Assembly (NCBI GenBank): GCA_010093705.1
Contig: MU006097.1
Location: 1,030,715-1,094,714, forward strand
Direction of reading: 5' to 3'
Source of the DNA: Patellaria atrata CBS 101060
Lineage: Eukaryota > Ascomycota > Dothideomycetes > Patellariales > Patellariaceae
Length of the DNA: 64,000 nucleotides
The position numbers and the translations under genes are program-made. The notes below the pieces were generated by a model. It saw only the letters and a program-made list of their open reading frames with translations, was not told the DNA's origin and searched no databases. Within the stretch, counting starts at the first letter, position 1. Each line of letters opens with the position of its first letter. Below, in pieces: positions 35,783 through 45,669 of the stretch.

Positions 35783-37876
35783 ATGGGTTCAGACACGCTT
35801 CAAACCCAATTTTCCTGCAATGTTTGCGAAGACCTTGCCAGCGGCCAATGGAGATACTGGAGCGATTACCAGAGCGTCTCCCAGCTGCATGTTGGAATAG
35901 AAAATGGATGTGAGATCTGTAGGATCCTGAAGGAGGGGATTAAGGCTAGCGGTCAGGAGACGGATGTCATGTGGAGCCTTGTCGATACTGGCGCCGGCGA
36001 ACCGTTACATATGAGACTGCGCTCTAAGTCTGGGACAAACTGGAAGGGGAACCTAGAATTTTATACTCGTTCCAGTAAGTATAAATCACTTCATTCTATC
36101 TGAATCGCTAGTCATGGGACGAGCCGGTAGTATGAAGTAGAGTAGTAGAGTAGCCGAATTTCCATGTTTTTTCAATTTATGATATCTGGATTTAGTTTCA
36201 TTGATGATTCTCTGATGGTATGAAAATTAGAGCATCCATCTCGTTGGCCTGCTTTTGGAGTGGGCAGAGAAGTCTCGATAGATCCCCTATCCGAAGGGTG
36301 CGTGAACCTTGTCTCGGACTGGATCAACGATTGCACTAGGGAGCATATCGACTGCTCGGGCCCTCATCCTACTGTATTACCAACTAGAGTGATTGACGTC
36401 GGATCTGAATTTGAAGAACCTAAGTTACGCATTAGCAATTCATCTGAATCCGCTAAATATGCCGCTTTGAGTTATTGCTGGGGCAAGATACCATTCCTTA
36501 AGACAACGGCAAGCACCTTGTCTAAGCACAAGGCTGGCATACCTTTTGACAAACTTCCCGAAACATTTAGGGATGCTATTCTGCTCTGCCGAAAACTCCA
36601 AATCCGCTACTTGTGGATTGACGCTCTCTGTATCATCCAAGGTAAGGCGCAAGTACTACCACTTTCAACTCCTATTTGATTGACGTTCTTATTAGGCTCG
36701 AAGGAAGACTGGGAAAAGGAATCAACGAAGATGGCTCAAGTATACGGGAATGCATATGTCACCCTTGTAGCATTCATATCCCAAAACACGTATGAGGGCT
36801 GTTTTCCCAGGAAAAGACATCTCGCTACATCAGTTGAAATACCTTGCCAGGGTGCTGATGGGACAATGCCTTCTATTTACGTTCGGAATGCATTATCAGC
36901 TCAGCACGAGGAGTTACTCGTCTGGAACGAATCAAATACTTTGACTACTCGCGGGTGGTGTTTCCAGGAAAGTCTCATGAGCAGACGACTGCTCATATTC
37001 ACCGACACAACCATCGTTTGGGATTGTCTAACAATCAGGGAGTGCGAGTGTAGTCCCAAACCCCTCGATCCCATCCGTGAGGGTTACCATTCTCTAAGAC
37101 GCTCCTGTGCCAATTCCATCAGAGATGACCTCAGCTCTGACACACTCCATGCTGCATGGACAGTAGTTGTAGATAGCTACACGAAACGTGATTTCTCACA
37201 CATAACAGATCGCTTGCCGGCTCTATCGGCGATCGCTGAATCCATGGCTCGTTGGACAAACGATACCTATATCGCTGGGTTGTGGAAAGGAGCCATTGTC
37301 CCTGGGTTGCTCTGGCAGAATATAGCAGGATGGAGAGAGTCGCGTAAAAGACTCTCTCCTTATTACGCTCCGTCTTGGACTTGGGCTTCAGTGACTGGCA
37401 TGATCTTCTTTGATGAAGATGAGGAATTTGCTACGAAACGAAAGTGCTCCGTTATAGAAGCCGTGTGCGTACCTGCGACTCTCAACCCCTTCGGTCCCGC
37501 GAAATCGGGACATCTTAAACTCCGCAGTATGATTTTCGACGTCAGTCTTGTCCTACCACCCAATGAGTTTGCTGGGGTCGAGTTTCGAATCCGAGGATCC
37601 CATGAAGATGCACTAGGACATATAGAAGAATATAGTGCTACCCTAGACGTCTGTGACGAGGGAATTTATGAAATTAAAGATGGCGCTGAGCACAAGATCA
37701 TTCTCATAACCTACACTGCCGACTATGCCCGATTCTTGCTTCTCCAAGCCTCAAATAACGTTCCTGGTGCTTTCGAACGTATCGGGCAGGGTAGTATGGC
37801 TCTCCCAACGGAAGCTGGAAGCTCTCGTGGAATTGAATCGGATGCGGGATCGACGGAAGAGATAACTCTAGTATAA
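35783..37876 (+). CDS. HET-domain (heterokaryon incompatibility) protein
   Basis: Member of the large HET family, whose domain (TIR-like fold) triggers cell death in non-self recognition or stress; the specific role here is unknown. Exons 35783-36074, 36231-36641 and 36696-37876 give 627 residues. The first intron (156 nt) has a GTAAGT donor and ATTAG acceptor; the second is 54 nt. The N-terminal ~110 residues carry a CNVCEDL..CEICRIL cysteine pattern common before HET domains. The HET core is at about 165-330: KYAALSYCWG, LPETFRDAILLCRKL, RYLWIDALCIIQ, DWEKESTKMAQVYGNA and TTRGWCFQES, all in order and intact. The C-terminal half (YYAPSWTWASV and beyond) is the usual variable part with no added NACHT or WD repeats. 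HET genes are numerous and fast-evolving, so orthology cannot be judged. Confidence 0.92.
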
Positions 37877-39214
37877 ACCATTTCGTTACAATTTGTTGCA
37901 GTTCTCTTCAAAGCAAGGCACTGTTTATTTATCTAGTCATACAGTAAAACGTTGAATTCCTTGTCTTTCATTTCCCTTCGTACACATGAAGCATCAAACC
38001 CCTTTTGTAGTCCAGCAAGACTCCCAAGATATCGGCAAATAAACCTCCCTAAACATTCACAACACCGCACATGACTCACCCTTCCAGTCTCCCGCACCCC
38101 ATCCTTTTAATCAAACGACCGGCAGCCCTATCCTCAACTAACTTAGCAGGGCGGTCAGGCAGTCTGACTACGATCCCCCTCCCTCTCGAAACGGTCGTCG
38201 GTTCAAATCCCTCCGGGCGGGTTTATAGGTCAATGGAGTAGCGGCAGCAAAAACCCGTCTGGGAGGTCAAGGAGGCCTACGGGCCTAATTGTTTTGTGAA
38301 TTTGAATAAATAAATTTTTTTTTGGAATTGGTATGAGGGTAAGCTGATGTTATGAGTATAACTTGTTGTGGGTTGAATTGAATTTTGCTTGATGTTTTGT
38401 TGTTATGGTCTATCGTCGACACGGCGATATGGATTTTATGGTATCAACTATGTTGTCTACGGTGAAGACGTGTTATAAGGGTGTCATTGGCATTGGATAT
38501 TAGTGTTGAAGTCAGACACTCGTTGGAAAATATGTTCTTCATTCCTTCTACACCCCCAACATCATCTTCCTCAGACTTATTCCTGACCACCTTCTTACAC
38601 CCTCCTAACATACGCTGTTACCATCCCTCATCAACGCACGACCACGACCAACGCAACAGGACCTTCCACTCCCGGCTTCAGGCTAGGGCTCGAGTACCTT
38701 ATTTTACAGAATAAAAGATATGTCTTCGATTCAGCTCCACAAACAATCCGATGCAGAGCCAGCGAAACAAAACCACTAAAAAACAGCAAAGTAGCTCAAG
38801 CATACTTATACAGTCCGAAAGCACCACCCCCTTACACCACTCCTTACACTTCGCAAAACAATAACGGACGAGAAGATCCCCCACCTAATCCTACCTGATT
38901 CACCCCACTAAAAAATAAAGCACGAAAACCCTACAAACTTCTTGATACATGAGTTCATACAGCTTTTCCTTAGCTTGAGGATATACCGCGAACTGCCTTG
39001 CGTAGTTGGGGGTTTGGGTTGGAGGTTGGGGATAAGGGGTATGAATTAGCATCATCGAGTTGTGGGATATTAGAACAATATCAAAGCGAGAGAGAGAGAG
39101 ATGATTAGAGTTTCTTGGATGGTATTAAGGTCCATAATATCGATCTCCCATTCCATCTCACCACCTCCACAATCCACCCCAAATAAACTCCCCCCTTCCG
39201 CCATCCCACCTCCA
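37877..39214. other. Intergenic between convergent HET and GTPase genes
   Basis: No protein gene seen. A tRNA-like piece lies near 38150-38222 (see findings), and a short GA microsatellite at about 39087-39100. Confidence 0.5.
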
Positions 39215-40992
39215 CTACGCCCTACCCACTTTAAACGACAAGATATACGCCACCGTCAGCAAAGTCCTCAACACAAGAAAGATCAAGCAACTTACATCAT
39301 TCTTCCCGACCTCAACGACATCATCCTCAGCGACCCTAACACCCCCAACCGTATCCACATAAGCCAACGGCGCATCGCCCATGACTTTCCTATACACATC
39401 GCCAACCGTGGCGCCCCTCCTAACGAGGACACAATCGCGAAAGACCTTGCCGTCACCGCTGCCGAAGCTGCTTGCGTTCTTGACCGGAAAGACGGGCACG
39501 AGACCAAGCAGCTCGGCCGCGCGGCTCAGCACCTGCACCACGCCCGTACCGCCGAACCTATACAATACCAGATCCTTAAGGTTCTCGACGCGGGTCTTGA
39601 GCTTCTCGTCCATCTCCTTCAGCCCGCCGCCGTCGGGGTCGCCCTCCTCGATTAGATCGTCGCGGGTGAGGAGATAGTCGTCGCCCTCAACGTAACGGAT
39701 GTATCCCTGTTTGGCCAGGCGTCTGAGAAAGACCTCTGAAATGGCGGAGGTGAGAACGAGGCTGGAAGGGGGGTGAGATTTTGCAATCTTGGCGATGTTC
39801 TTGTCGGCGTCTGGGTGGTCGATCTTGTTAAGCGCGATGACGGTCGGGAATTTCTCGTCCGTGAAGGCGTTTACCACCCTCTCGATCGTCTCGTCCGACC
39901 AGTCTTGGAGCGGTTCTTTGAGCTGCAGTTTGTCGAGACAGCGTGCCACAACCGCGGAGGTGGAGCCGTAACCGGAGAATTGCGTTTGTAGGGTTTCGAC
40001 TGCTGTTGCTTCTATGGTACAGATCATATGAGTCCTCTGGATTGAATGATGATAAGAGTGCGTTGATGAGAAAATACTCACTTACAGCTAAATGCCTCCG
40101 CTTAATACTACCCCTATATCATACATCGAAATTAGCTCTTACCCTTGAAACTGAAATACGGGTGATATAAACACCATTTCTCCATGAGATTCCCCTGTAT
40201 CCATCTTACGATCTCTGATCTCAGCCACACAATATCCTCCGAAGGGTCATATCCTCTAGTCGCCTTCCCTAGAAATACCCATCAGCCTCAATTCTCAACA
40301 ACACGGAGAGTTCCAACTAGTCCATTCCCACACCCATTCCCTTCATATCCTTCTCCCTGTTCCTCTCCCTTTCAAGTATATCTCACCCACCTTCCGCATC
40401 CGTACACCCAGACACATCCACAACATGCACCAGCGCATCGGCATGTCTCAAATCGTCTAAAAACCGATTCCCGAGACCCTTTCCCTCATGTGCCCCCGGA
40501 ACAAGTCCAGCCACATCCAGCAATTCGATCGGCACGCTTCTCTTGCCGTCGATGCAGGACCCGTAGTTCGGCTTACACTTCGCGGTTAGGGGAATATCAG
40601 AGGGGTTATGCGGCGAGTGGGCGGGGAATCGGGAGCAGGCGCAGGGGATCTGAAGGTATCCAATTGCGCGTTGGGGGTCTATTGTCGTGAAACTGGGAGG
40701 AGGGGAGGGGCTTTAGCTGAGGTGTGATCGAGGGAAGGAAGTGGGGGAGCTTACGGAAAGTTTCCTATTGAGACGGTAAGCTAATTTCTCAATTCCAAGT
40801 ATATTTGAATTGTGTCTCGTTGAGATAGCTGGTGGGACATACCTACTTTCGAAGACGCGTCTGTCAAGCTGTGCGCGCGTGGGTTAGGAATATTGGACTT
40901 GGTATAATTGCTGGCGCAACGAACCTGTTGAGTGTGGTGGATTTACCCGACGAGGGTTTGCCTACTAGACCGATTAAAGGATCTCGAGGCAT
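39215..40992 (-). CDS. Obg-like GTPase, YGR210C/YchF-related, with TGS-type C-terminus
   Basis: Predicted translation-associated GTPase related to Ola1/YchF; the closest known pattern is yeast YGR210C. Seven minus-strand exons: 40992-40925, 40868-40843, 40764-40755, 40692-40391, 40268-40175, 40113-40082, 40011-39215; about 442 residues, phases all consistent. The first residues [19 protein letters not shown] contain the P loop [16 protein letters not shown] is switch [20 protein letters not shown] is switch II, and [12 protein letters not shown] holds NKxD. The C-terminal region ([19 protein letters not shown] onward) fits a TGS fold. Exon 3 is a 10-nt micro-exon coding NFP. Near the C-terminus a 51-nt stop-free insert that looks like an intron lacks an AG acceptor (see findings). 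The exact molecular role is unproven in any fungus. Confidence 0.88.
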
Positions 40993-41133
40993 TGTTGTAG
41001 AATTTTGAAATGAAAAGCCTTAAGAAAGAATATGGAGAGATTCAAGTAGATACGAGAAAGCTTCGGTGACGATATCGGTTTACCGCTGCTTGGCAGACTC
41101 GATGTTGGAGGGGTGGAGGGGCAAGGGGTAATT

Positions 41134-42027
41134 GAGATAATATCTTGATTCTATTATATATAGAAAAATCCCATCTCAATTACACGAGTTCTACCAAGGT
41201 ATCGTTATAGACAAGTTTCCGAACAATTCAGCCGTTTTAGTCTGTATCTTATTTTATACATCCTTCCAGCTACTCCAGTTATAGTAGAAGGGTTAAGCAA
41301 ACTACTAAAACAAACACCATATAACCGTATCGCTAATATAACTGATAACTCCGTGGGCTACTCAGCTCTCTAGGTATAGTCTATCTGGCACAATAATCGT
41401 CTCGGCACTCGCCTCAGATCTATACTGGAGGTACCTTATTGGTTATGTTTCTGATGTTCGAGGTAGAGACTATACGAGTGGCCGTACGAGTGGCATGTGG
41501 AGAGATTCGTGTACCACGCCGTATGGAGGCCTTGCCAGAGGCTCGTTATAGCCGTTGAAGAGACCGAAGAGATGGCCATTGACGAGGCCGAACGTGGCTG
41601 AATAGATGGCCGAAGACGTGGCCGAAGATAAGGCACCGTTGACGAAGCCGTACGAGGCTGAGCAGATGGCCGAACATGTTCTGAACGGATGGCCGAAGAC
41701 GAGTAGTGATGCCGTACGAGGCATCCGATGCTAAGGGCCGTACGGATCGCCGTACATCAGTCCGCATAGGTATACGAGGAGCCGATCTCGTGGGCTAAAC
41801 GGTACCAAATAGATAGAGGCAAAAGTACCCAGTTCTTTGATATTGTTAATAATGACGAGCCGGATCACGTAGGTCAGCCGGACTTATGACTATAAGAAAA
41901 GAAAATTAAGATAATGCCTTGATTCTGTTACATATAGGGGTAACCCCGTCTTAAATATAGGAGTTCTACTAAGGTATCGTTGTACATAACTTTCCAAGCA
42001 ATGTAGTCCGTATCTTGTTTCATAGGT
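41134..42027. mobile_element. Small LTR-like element, non-autonomous and decayed
   Basis: Direct repeats of about 120 bp at 41134-41260 and 41908-42027 bound about 650 bp. They share GATAAT-CTTGATTCT, GAGTTCTAC-AAGGTATCGTT and GT-CGTATCTT-TTT-ATA in the same order, with many substitutions. On the minus strand the repeats end in a form like many fungal LTRs (GAATCAAG-ATTATCT). The inside codes no reverse transcriptase or integrase; it is filled with degenerate GGCCGAAGA / GCCGTACGAG words. A terminal-repeat retrotransposon in miniature, or a heavily deleted copia-like copy, fits best. Target-site duplications were not resolved. Confidence 0.6.
41470..41765. repeat. Degenerate short-repeat array inside the LTR-like element
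   Basis: Variants of GGCCGAAGA-GATGGCC and GCCGTACGAGGC recur about ten times with irregular spacing of roughly 15-30 bp. The minus strand stays open in more than one frame across it and gives repetitive peptides, a by-product of the repeat rather than evidence of a gene. Confidence 0.6.
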
Positions 42028-42343
42028 ATTATCAGTTCTGGCCATCGTCATGTCACTATTCAATCAAGGGGTAATACACAATGGTGTTTAACTTTTCTTA
42101 TATCGGACAGATATTTTCAGTTCGTCCGTCCTGAATCTATCTTTTACACAGCAAACAAATGAGCTATAATGGAATTTTTGCTAAGCACATCACTTGAAGA
42201 GTACAAAAGCCACACAAACATCCTAATAGCTTACTACGCCTTAAAAACAGTCCTAGCTGCGTTACCATGAGCTAAATGTGTCTTGACGAAATATATATAT
42301 ACGAGTATTTAGGTAACATAGCGCGATATCCTTGCTGAGATAT

Positions 42344-43872
42344 CTAAAGTAAAGAGGCACCGAAAAGGCTGGAGAAGAGGACGACGAATCCACAGACCAG
42401 AGGTGCAAAGCTCATCTCCGGGATATGGAGAGATGCAGCCGCACCAGTGGATGTTGCGCTCTCGGATTCGCCACCGCTAGTTCCAGATGAGATTTCGGAG
42501 TCGCTAGGAGTACCAGCATACTGGGAGCTGTCGCCAGAAAGACCAGGTCCCCGTCCAGCACCCTTCTGGAAGAAAGCCTTAGCAGGGGTAGGAATCTCCG
42601 GAAGTTCTGAACCGCTGACATCCCAGGTATCAGATTGAGGGGGGCACTGGCTAGCACGACCGTTCTCTCTGTAGCCGCCGTCACCTCTTGGTTCAGGGGT
42701 TGCTTTGAATGCAGCTTTGAGGGTAGAGAAGTCCTCAAGCTCTCGGACTTTGGTATCGGATTGAACCTCAACGAGACCGTAGCCAGCTTCCTCTTCAGTG
42801 TACTCGTAGACGAGACCGCCAGAGTAGACGCCAGTCATGGAATCGCTGTACAGTGTCTTGATTTCTTTCCATTGGCGGGTGTTTGTGATGCAGCCATACT
42901 CAGATAGGCTAGTTACTGTCAGTAAAGATTCAGGGAGATTTATGGTGGTAAAACACTTACAAGAGAGGAATGCTGTAGTTCGAGTAGGTCCGCACCTTCT
43001 GGTCCCAACCAGACTGTTGGAAGGTAGAAGGATCACACCAAGAGTAGTCATTGAACGCGAAGAAGTCACTCCTGACATCGTCGCTACCACAGTTCATGTA
43101 TTGAGCCATTTCATAGCGGTTGGCATCTACATCAGCTGCGGAGTAGCCGACTGGAATGTTTCGGTAACCACGAGCCTTGATATATGCCTTCATATCACGA
43201 GTAACAGCCTTGACGTATGGGGCACAGTGGGTCGTGTTATCCGAGTCAACCACTTCATTGGCGGAGAAGAAGAGCAACAGATTGTTGTACTTCGAAAAGG
43301 CATCGATGGTTGCAAAAACGCTCTGGAGGTACACATCGTTATAGGACGGGTGGGGATCCGCTCGGTTGATTGAGTAGTCGGGAGTGTTGACATCCAATGC
43401 GAGGTAGATTCCAGCTTCATCCAACAAGCCCATGCAGTAGTCGTGATCCTTGGAGTTGTCGATAGTGTAGATACGGACGGTATTGATCCCTAGCTCCTTG
43501 AACTTCTCAACATCACGTTCGCAAACGTCACGGTCTGCAAGAGGATCCGCAGCGTTGGCAGCACCACCTGAAGAGATTTATGTTAGTCAATGCTACAGGG
43601 TCATTTGAGTTTGAGTGTCAGGCATACCTGGCTGGTAGTCGACTCCACGAATGTAGAAGCGGTCGTCACCAGCGAAGAATGCTATGGATAACATCAACAT
43701 ATTGATTAGATAGCATATGATTGGGCGTAATAATACCATTGCCCTTCACGGTGACGGTTGGGAGATTGCCCCTTGTACCTGATGCTCGCTTCTCGACCTT
43801 GGTGGGTGTTGCGAGCACAGTATTTGCACATAGTGCTGCGGACGCGGCGATGAAAGCTCCGACTCCCTTCAT
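42344..43872 (-). CDS. gel1: GPI-anchored beta-1,3-glucanosyltransferase (GH72, Gas/Gel family)
   Basis: Cuts and rejoins beta-1,3-glucan chains in the cell wall, outside the plasma membrane. Minus-strand exons: 43872-43737, 43681-43628, 43567-42961, 42908-42344; 453 residues, all phases consistent. A signal peptide (MKGVGAFIAASAALCANTV) is followed by a probable KR processing site. The GH72 domain runs about 35-345 with FFAGDDRFYIRGVDYQPG, the acid/base Glu at residue 168 (FFSANEVVDSD), and the nucleophile Glu at 269 (LSEYGC). After about 350 there is a Ser/Gly/Thr-rich stalk, and the C-terminus is hydrophobic (APLVCGFVVLFSSLFGASLL), a GPI attachment signal. There is no CBM43/X8 domain, which places it in the short (GH72-) subgroup. 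The gene symbol marks the family, not a proven orthologue. Confidence 0.95.
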
Positions 43873-45669
43873 GATGACCTGTTCGTTCCTCGAGACACAC
43901 AATGCCTTTCCAATTGACCGATCCGGATGTCCAAAAAGCGAATGTTTTGGGGTATGAGTTTTGAAAGGTGTAAATAGAAGCGATAGTCCCAGAAAGAGTG
44001 ATGGGACGATCAGAGAAGGGTAATTAGATAATGATTAAGTTTGTAGAGGGAGGCGTAAAAAGGGCCTTTAACGAGAGACAGGCACGAGGAGGATGATGTT
44101 GAGTAGAAGTAAGAACGAACAGAGAAGAGAAAGGGAGCAAGAAGAAAGGAGAATGTGCAGGGATTACTGGAACTTTAATCTTCCAGGTTTGTTTTGGTGC
44201 AAATCTGCCCTGAATCCCCGATCCACCGACACCCCTAGCGAGCGGCTGCAAGCCAACGGCAACGCCCCCCCCAAGCCTCCAAGTCTTCCCCCCAGATCAA
44301 TAACTCCAAGCATCAATTCGTCAAAAGATAATCATCAATGCCTGTCCTGTAATCTCACAGTCATCGCAACCATCGCAATCGCCCCTCTATTTCTGTAACA
44401 TCCGTACATCAAACAACAAGATTTCCAACCGGTTTGCCTCAGGAGAAAGACGTCAGTCACAATGCTGTACTCCGTACTCTTATTACTCTATAATATTATA
44501 TGTACAGAACACCTATCATCCTATTAAGATCTGCCCCAATCCCACAATCCCTTCCAGAATCAAGACAATCGTCTGTACTGTACGAGTTACTTGGCAATTA
44601 CGCGTAACCATATGCGCCCGGAAAAAACACGCTCTTAAGGAGAAGAGCTTTGTATGAATTTGTTGAGGTTTGAGAAAAACTGAGCGTCGCCACGGTTGGC
44701 TAAGAGTCTTTGTATGAGTTTGACAAGACTATTTCCAAGCTGTCGCCGATGTACCTATGCCTTTTAGATGATAGATGGTTGTTACAAGATTGTCCTTGCA
44801 CTGTTTGCACTAACTGTGTCTTGCTTGCATATGAACGCACCTTGATGCTATTTATTAAATGAAGTCCTACGACTTCTATCAGAAGTCTACTTCCTCCTAC
44901 GTGTCTAGTTTTCCTACTATATAACCGCAAGGAATTAGTAAGGAGTAACGACAGTAATTCTCCATCGCAGCCATGTTTAGCAGTATATTGGCCTCCTCAC
45001 TTATCCATATCAGCTATAATATTCTATATCATTATTCAAGATTCACGAAGCAAAGTTATTCATAGCAAAATGATCGACACACATGCATTTATCAACTGCC
45101 TACTTATCTAGAGGCAAGCCACCACATCCAGCTACCAGACAGCAAATCCCACCCATGCTGATACGCTCAAAACTCGAAGAGGCCTACATGTAGAATTTGC
45201 CCAAAGCAAGCATCCCACCGCCTAAGAGAGAACATATCAGGGTAATTTTGATTTTTTTTCTTTTTCTTTTTGGATATGCCACTCAGCAAAATCCAAACCA
45301 GGTATATGCAGTCGAAAAAACAAAGTTGAAGGGACATCAGATATAGAGTTAGTTGTATAACCCGTCCGAAACCCCACCCAGATGAAGTCCCAATGCTTCC
45401 CAAACTCCATACAGAGCAGAAAAAACAGAGATACCGTGATACGGCATATGGTTGCCGATGTACCGATGCAATACCGAGAGACCCAAAAAAAAAAAAGCCA
45501 TCCATTAAGAGTTTTTGTCGTTACCCATCAGGGTCACTGTTCGTAAGAAGCAAATCCGTCATAAACAAGGCCATAAACATGAAAATTCAGCAGTGTGTGT
45601 TGAGGTGTGATGAGTGCATTGTAGAACAGAACCATGTCCCAAGCTACCGGTGCGTATAGCAAATCGACA
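43873..45669. other. Intergenic: GH72 promoter and 3' region of the next gene
   Basis: No gene seen. Purine-rich sequence just above the GH72 start is promoter-like on the minus strand. A/T runs at about 45250-45280 and 45484 are simple sequence. Confidence 0.6.

Larger units (their letters stand above)
40993..42343. other. Intergenic with a small LTR-bounded element
   Basis: Upstream region of the GTPase gene and 3' region of the GH72 gene, with an element bounded by direct repeats at 41134-42027 between them. No gene recognised. Confidence 0.55.

Noticed and set aside
41436-41767. Three minus-strand frames with repetitive peptides
   Set aside because: They arise from the short-repeat array inside the LTR-like element and are open in several frames at once.
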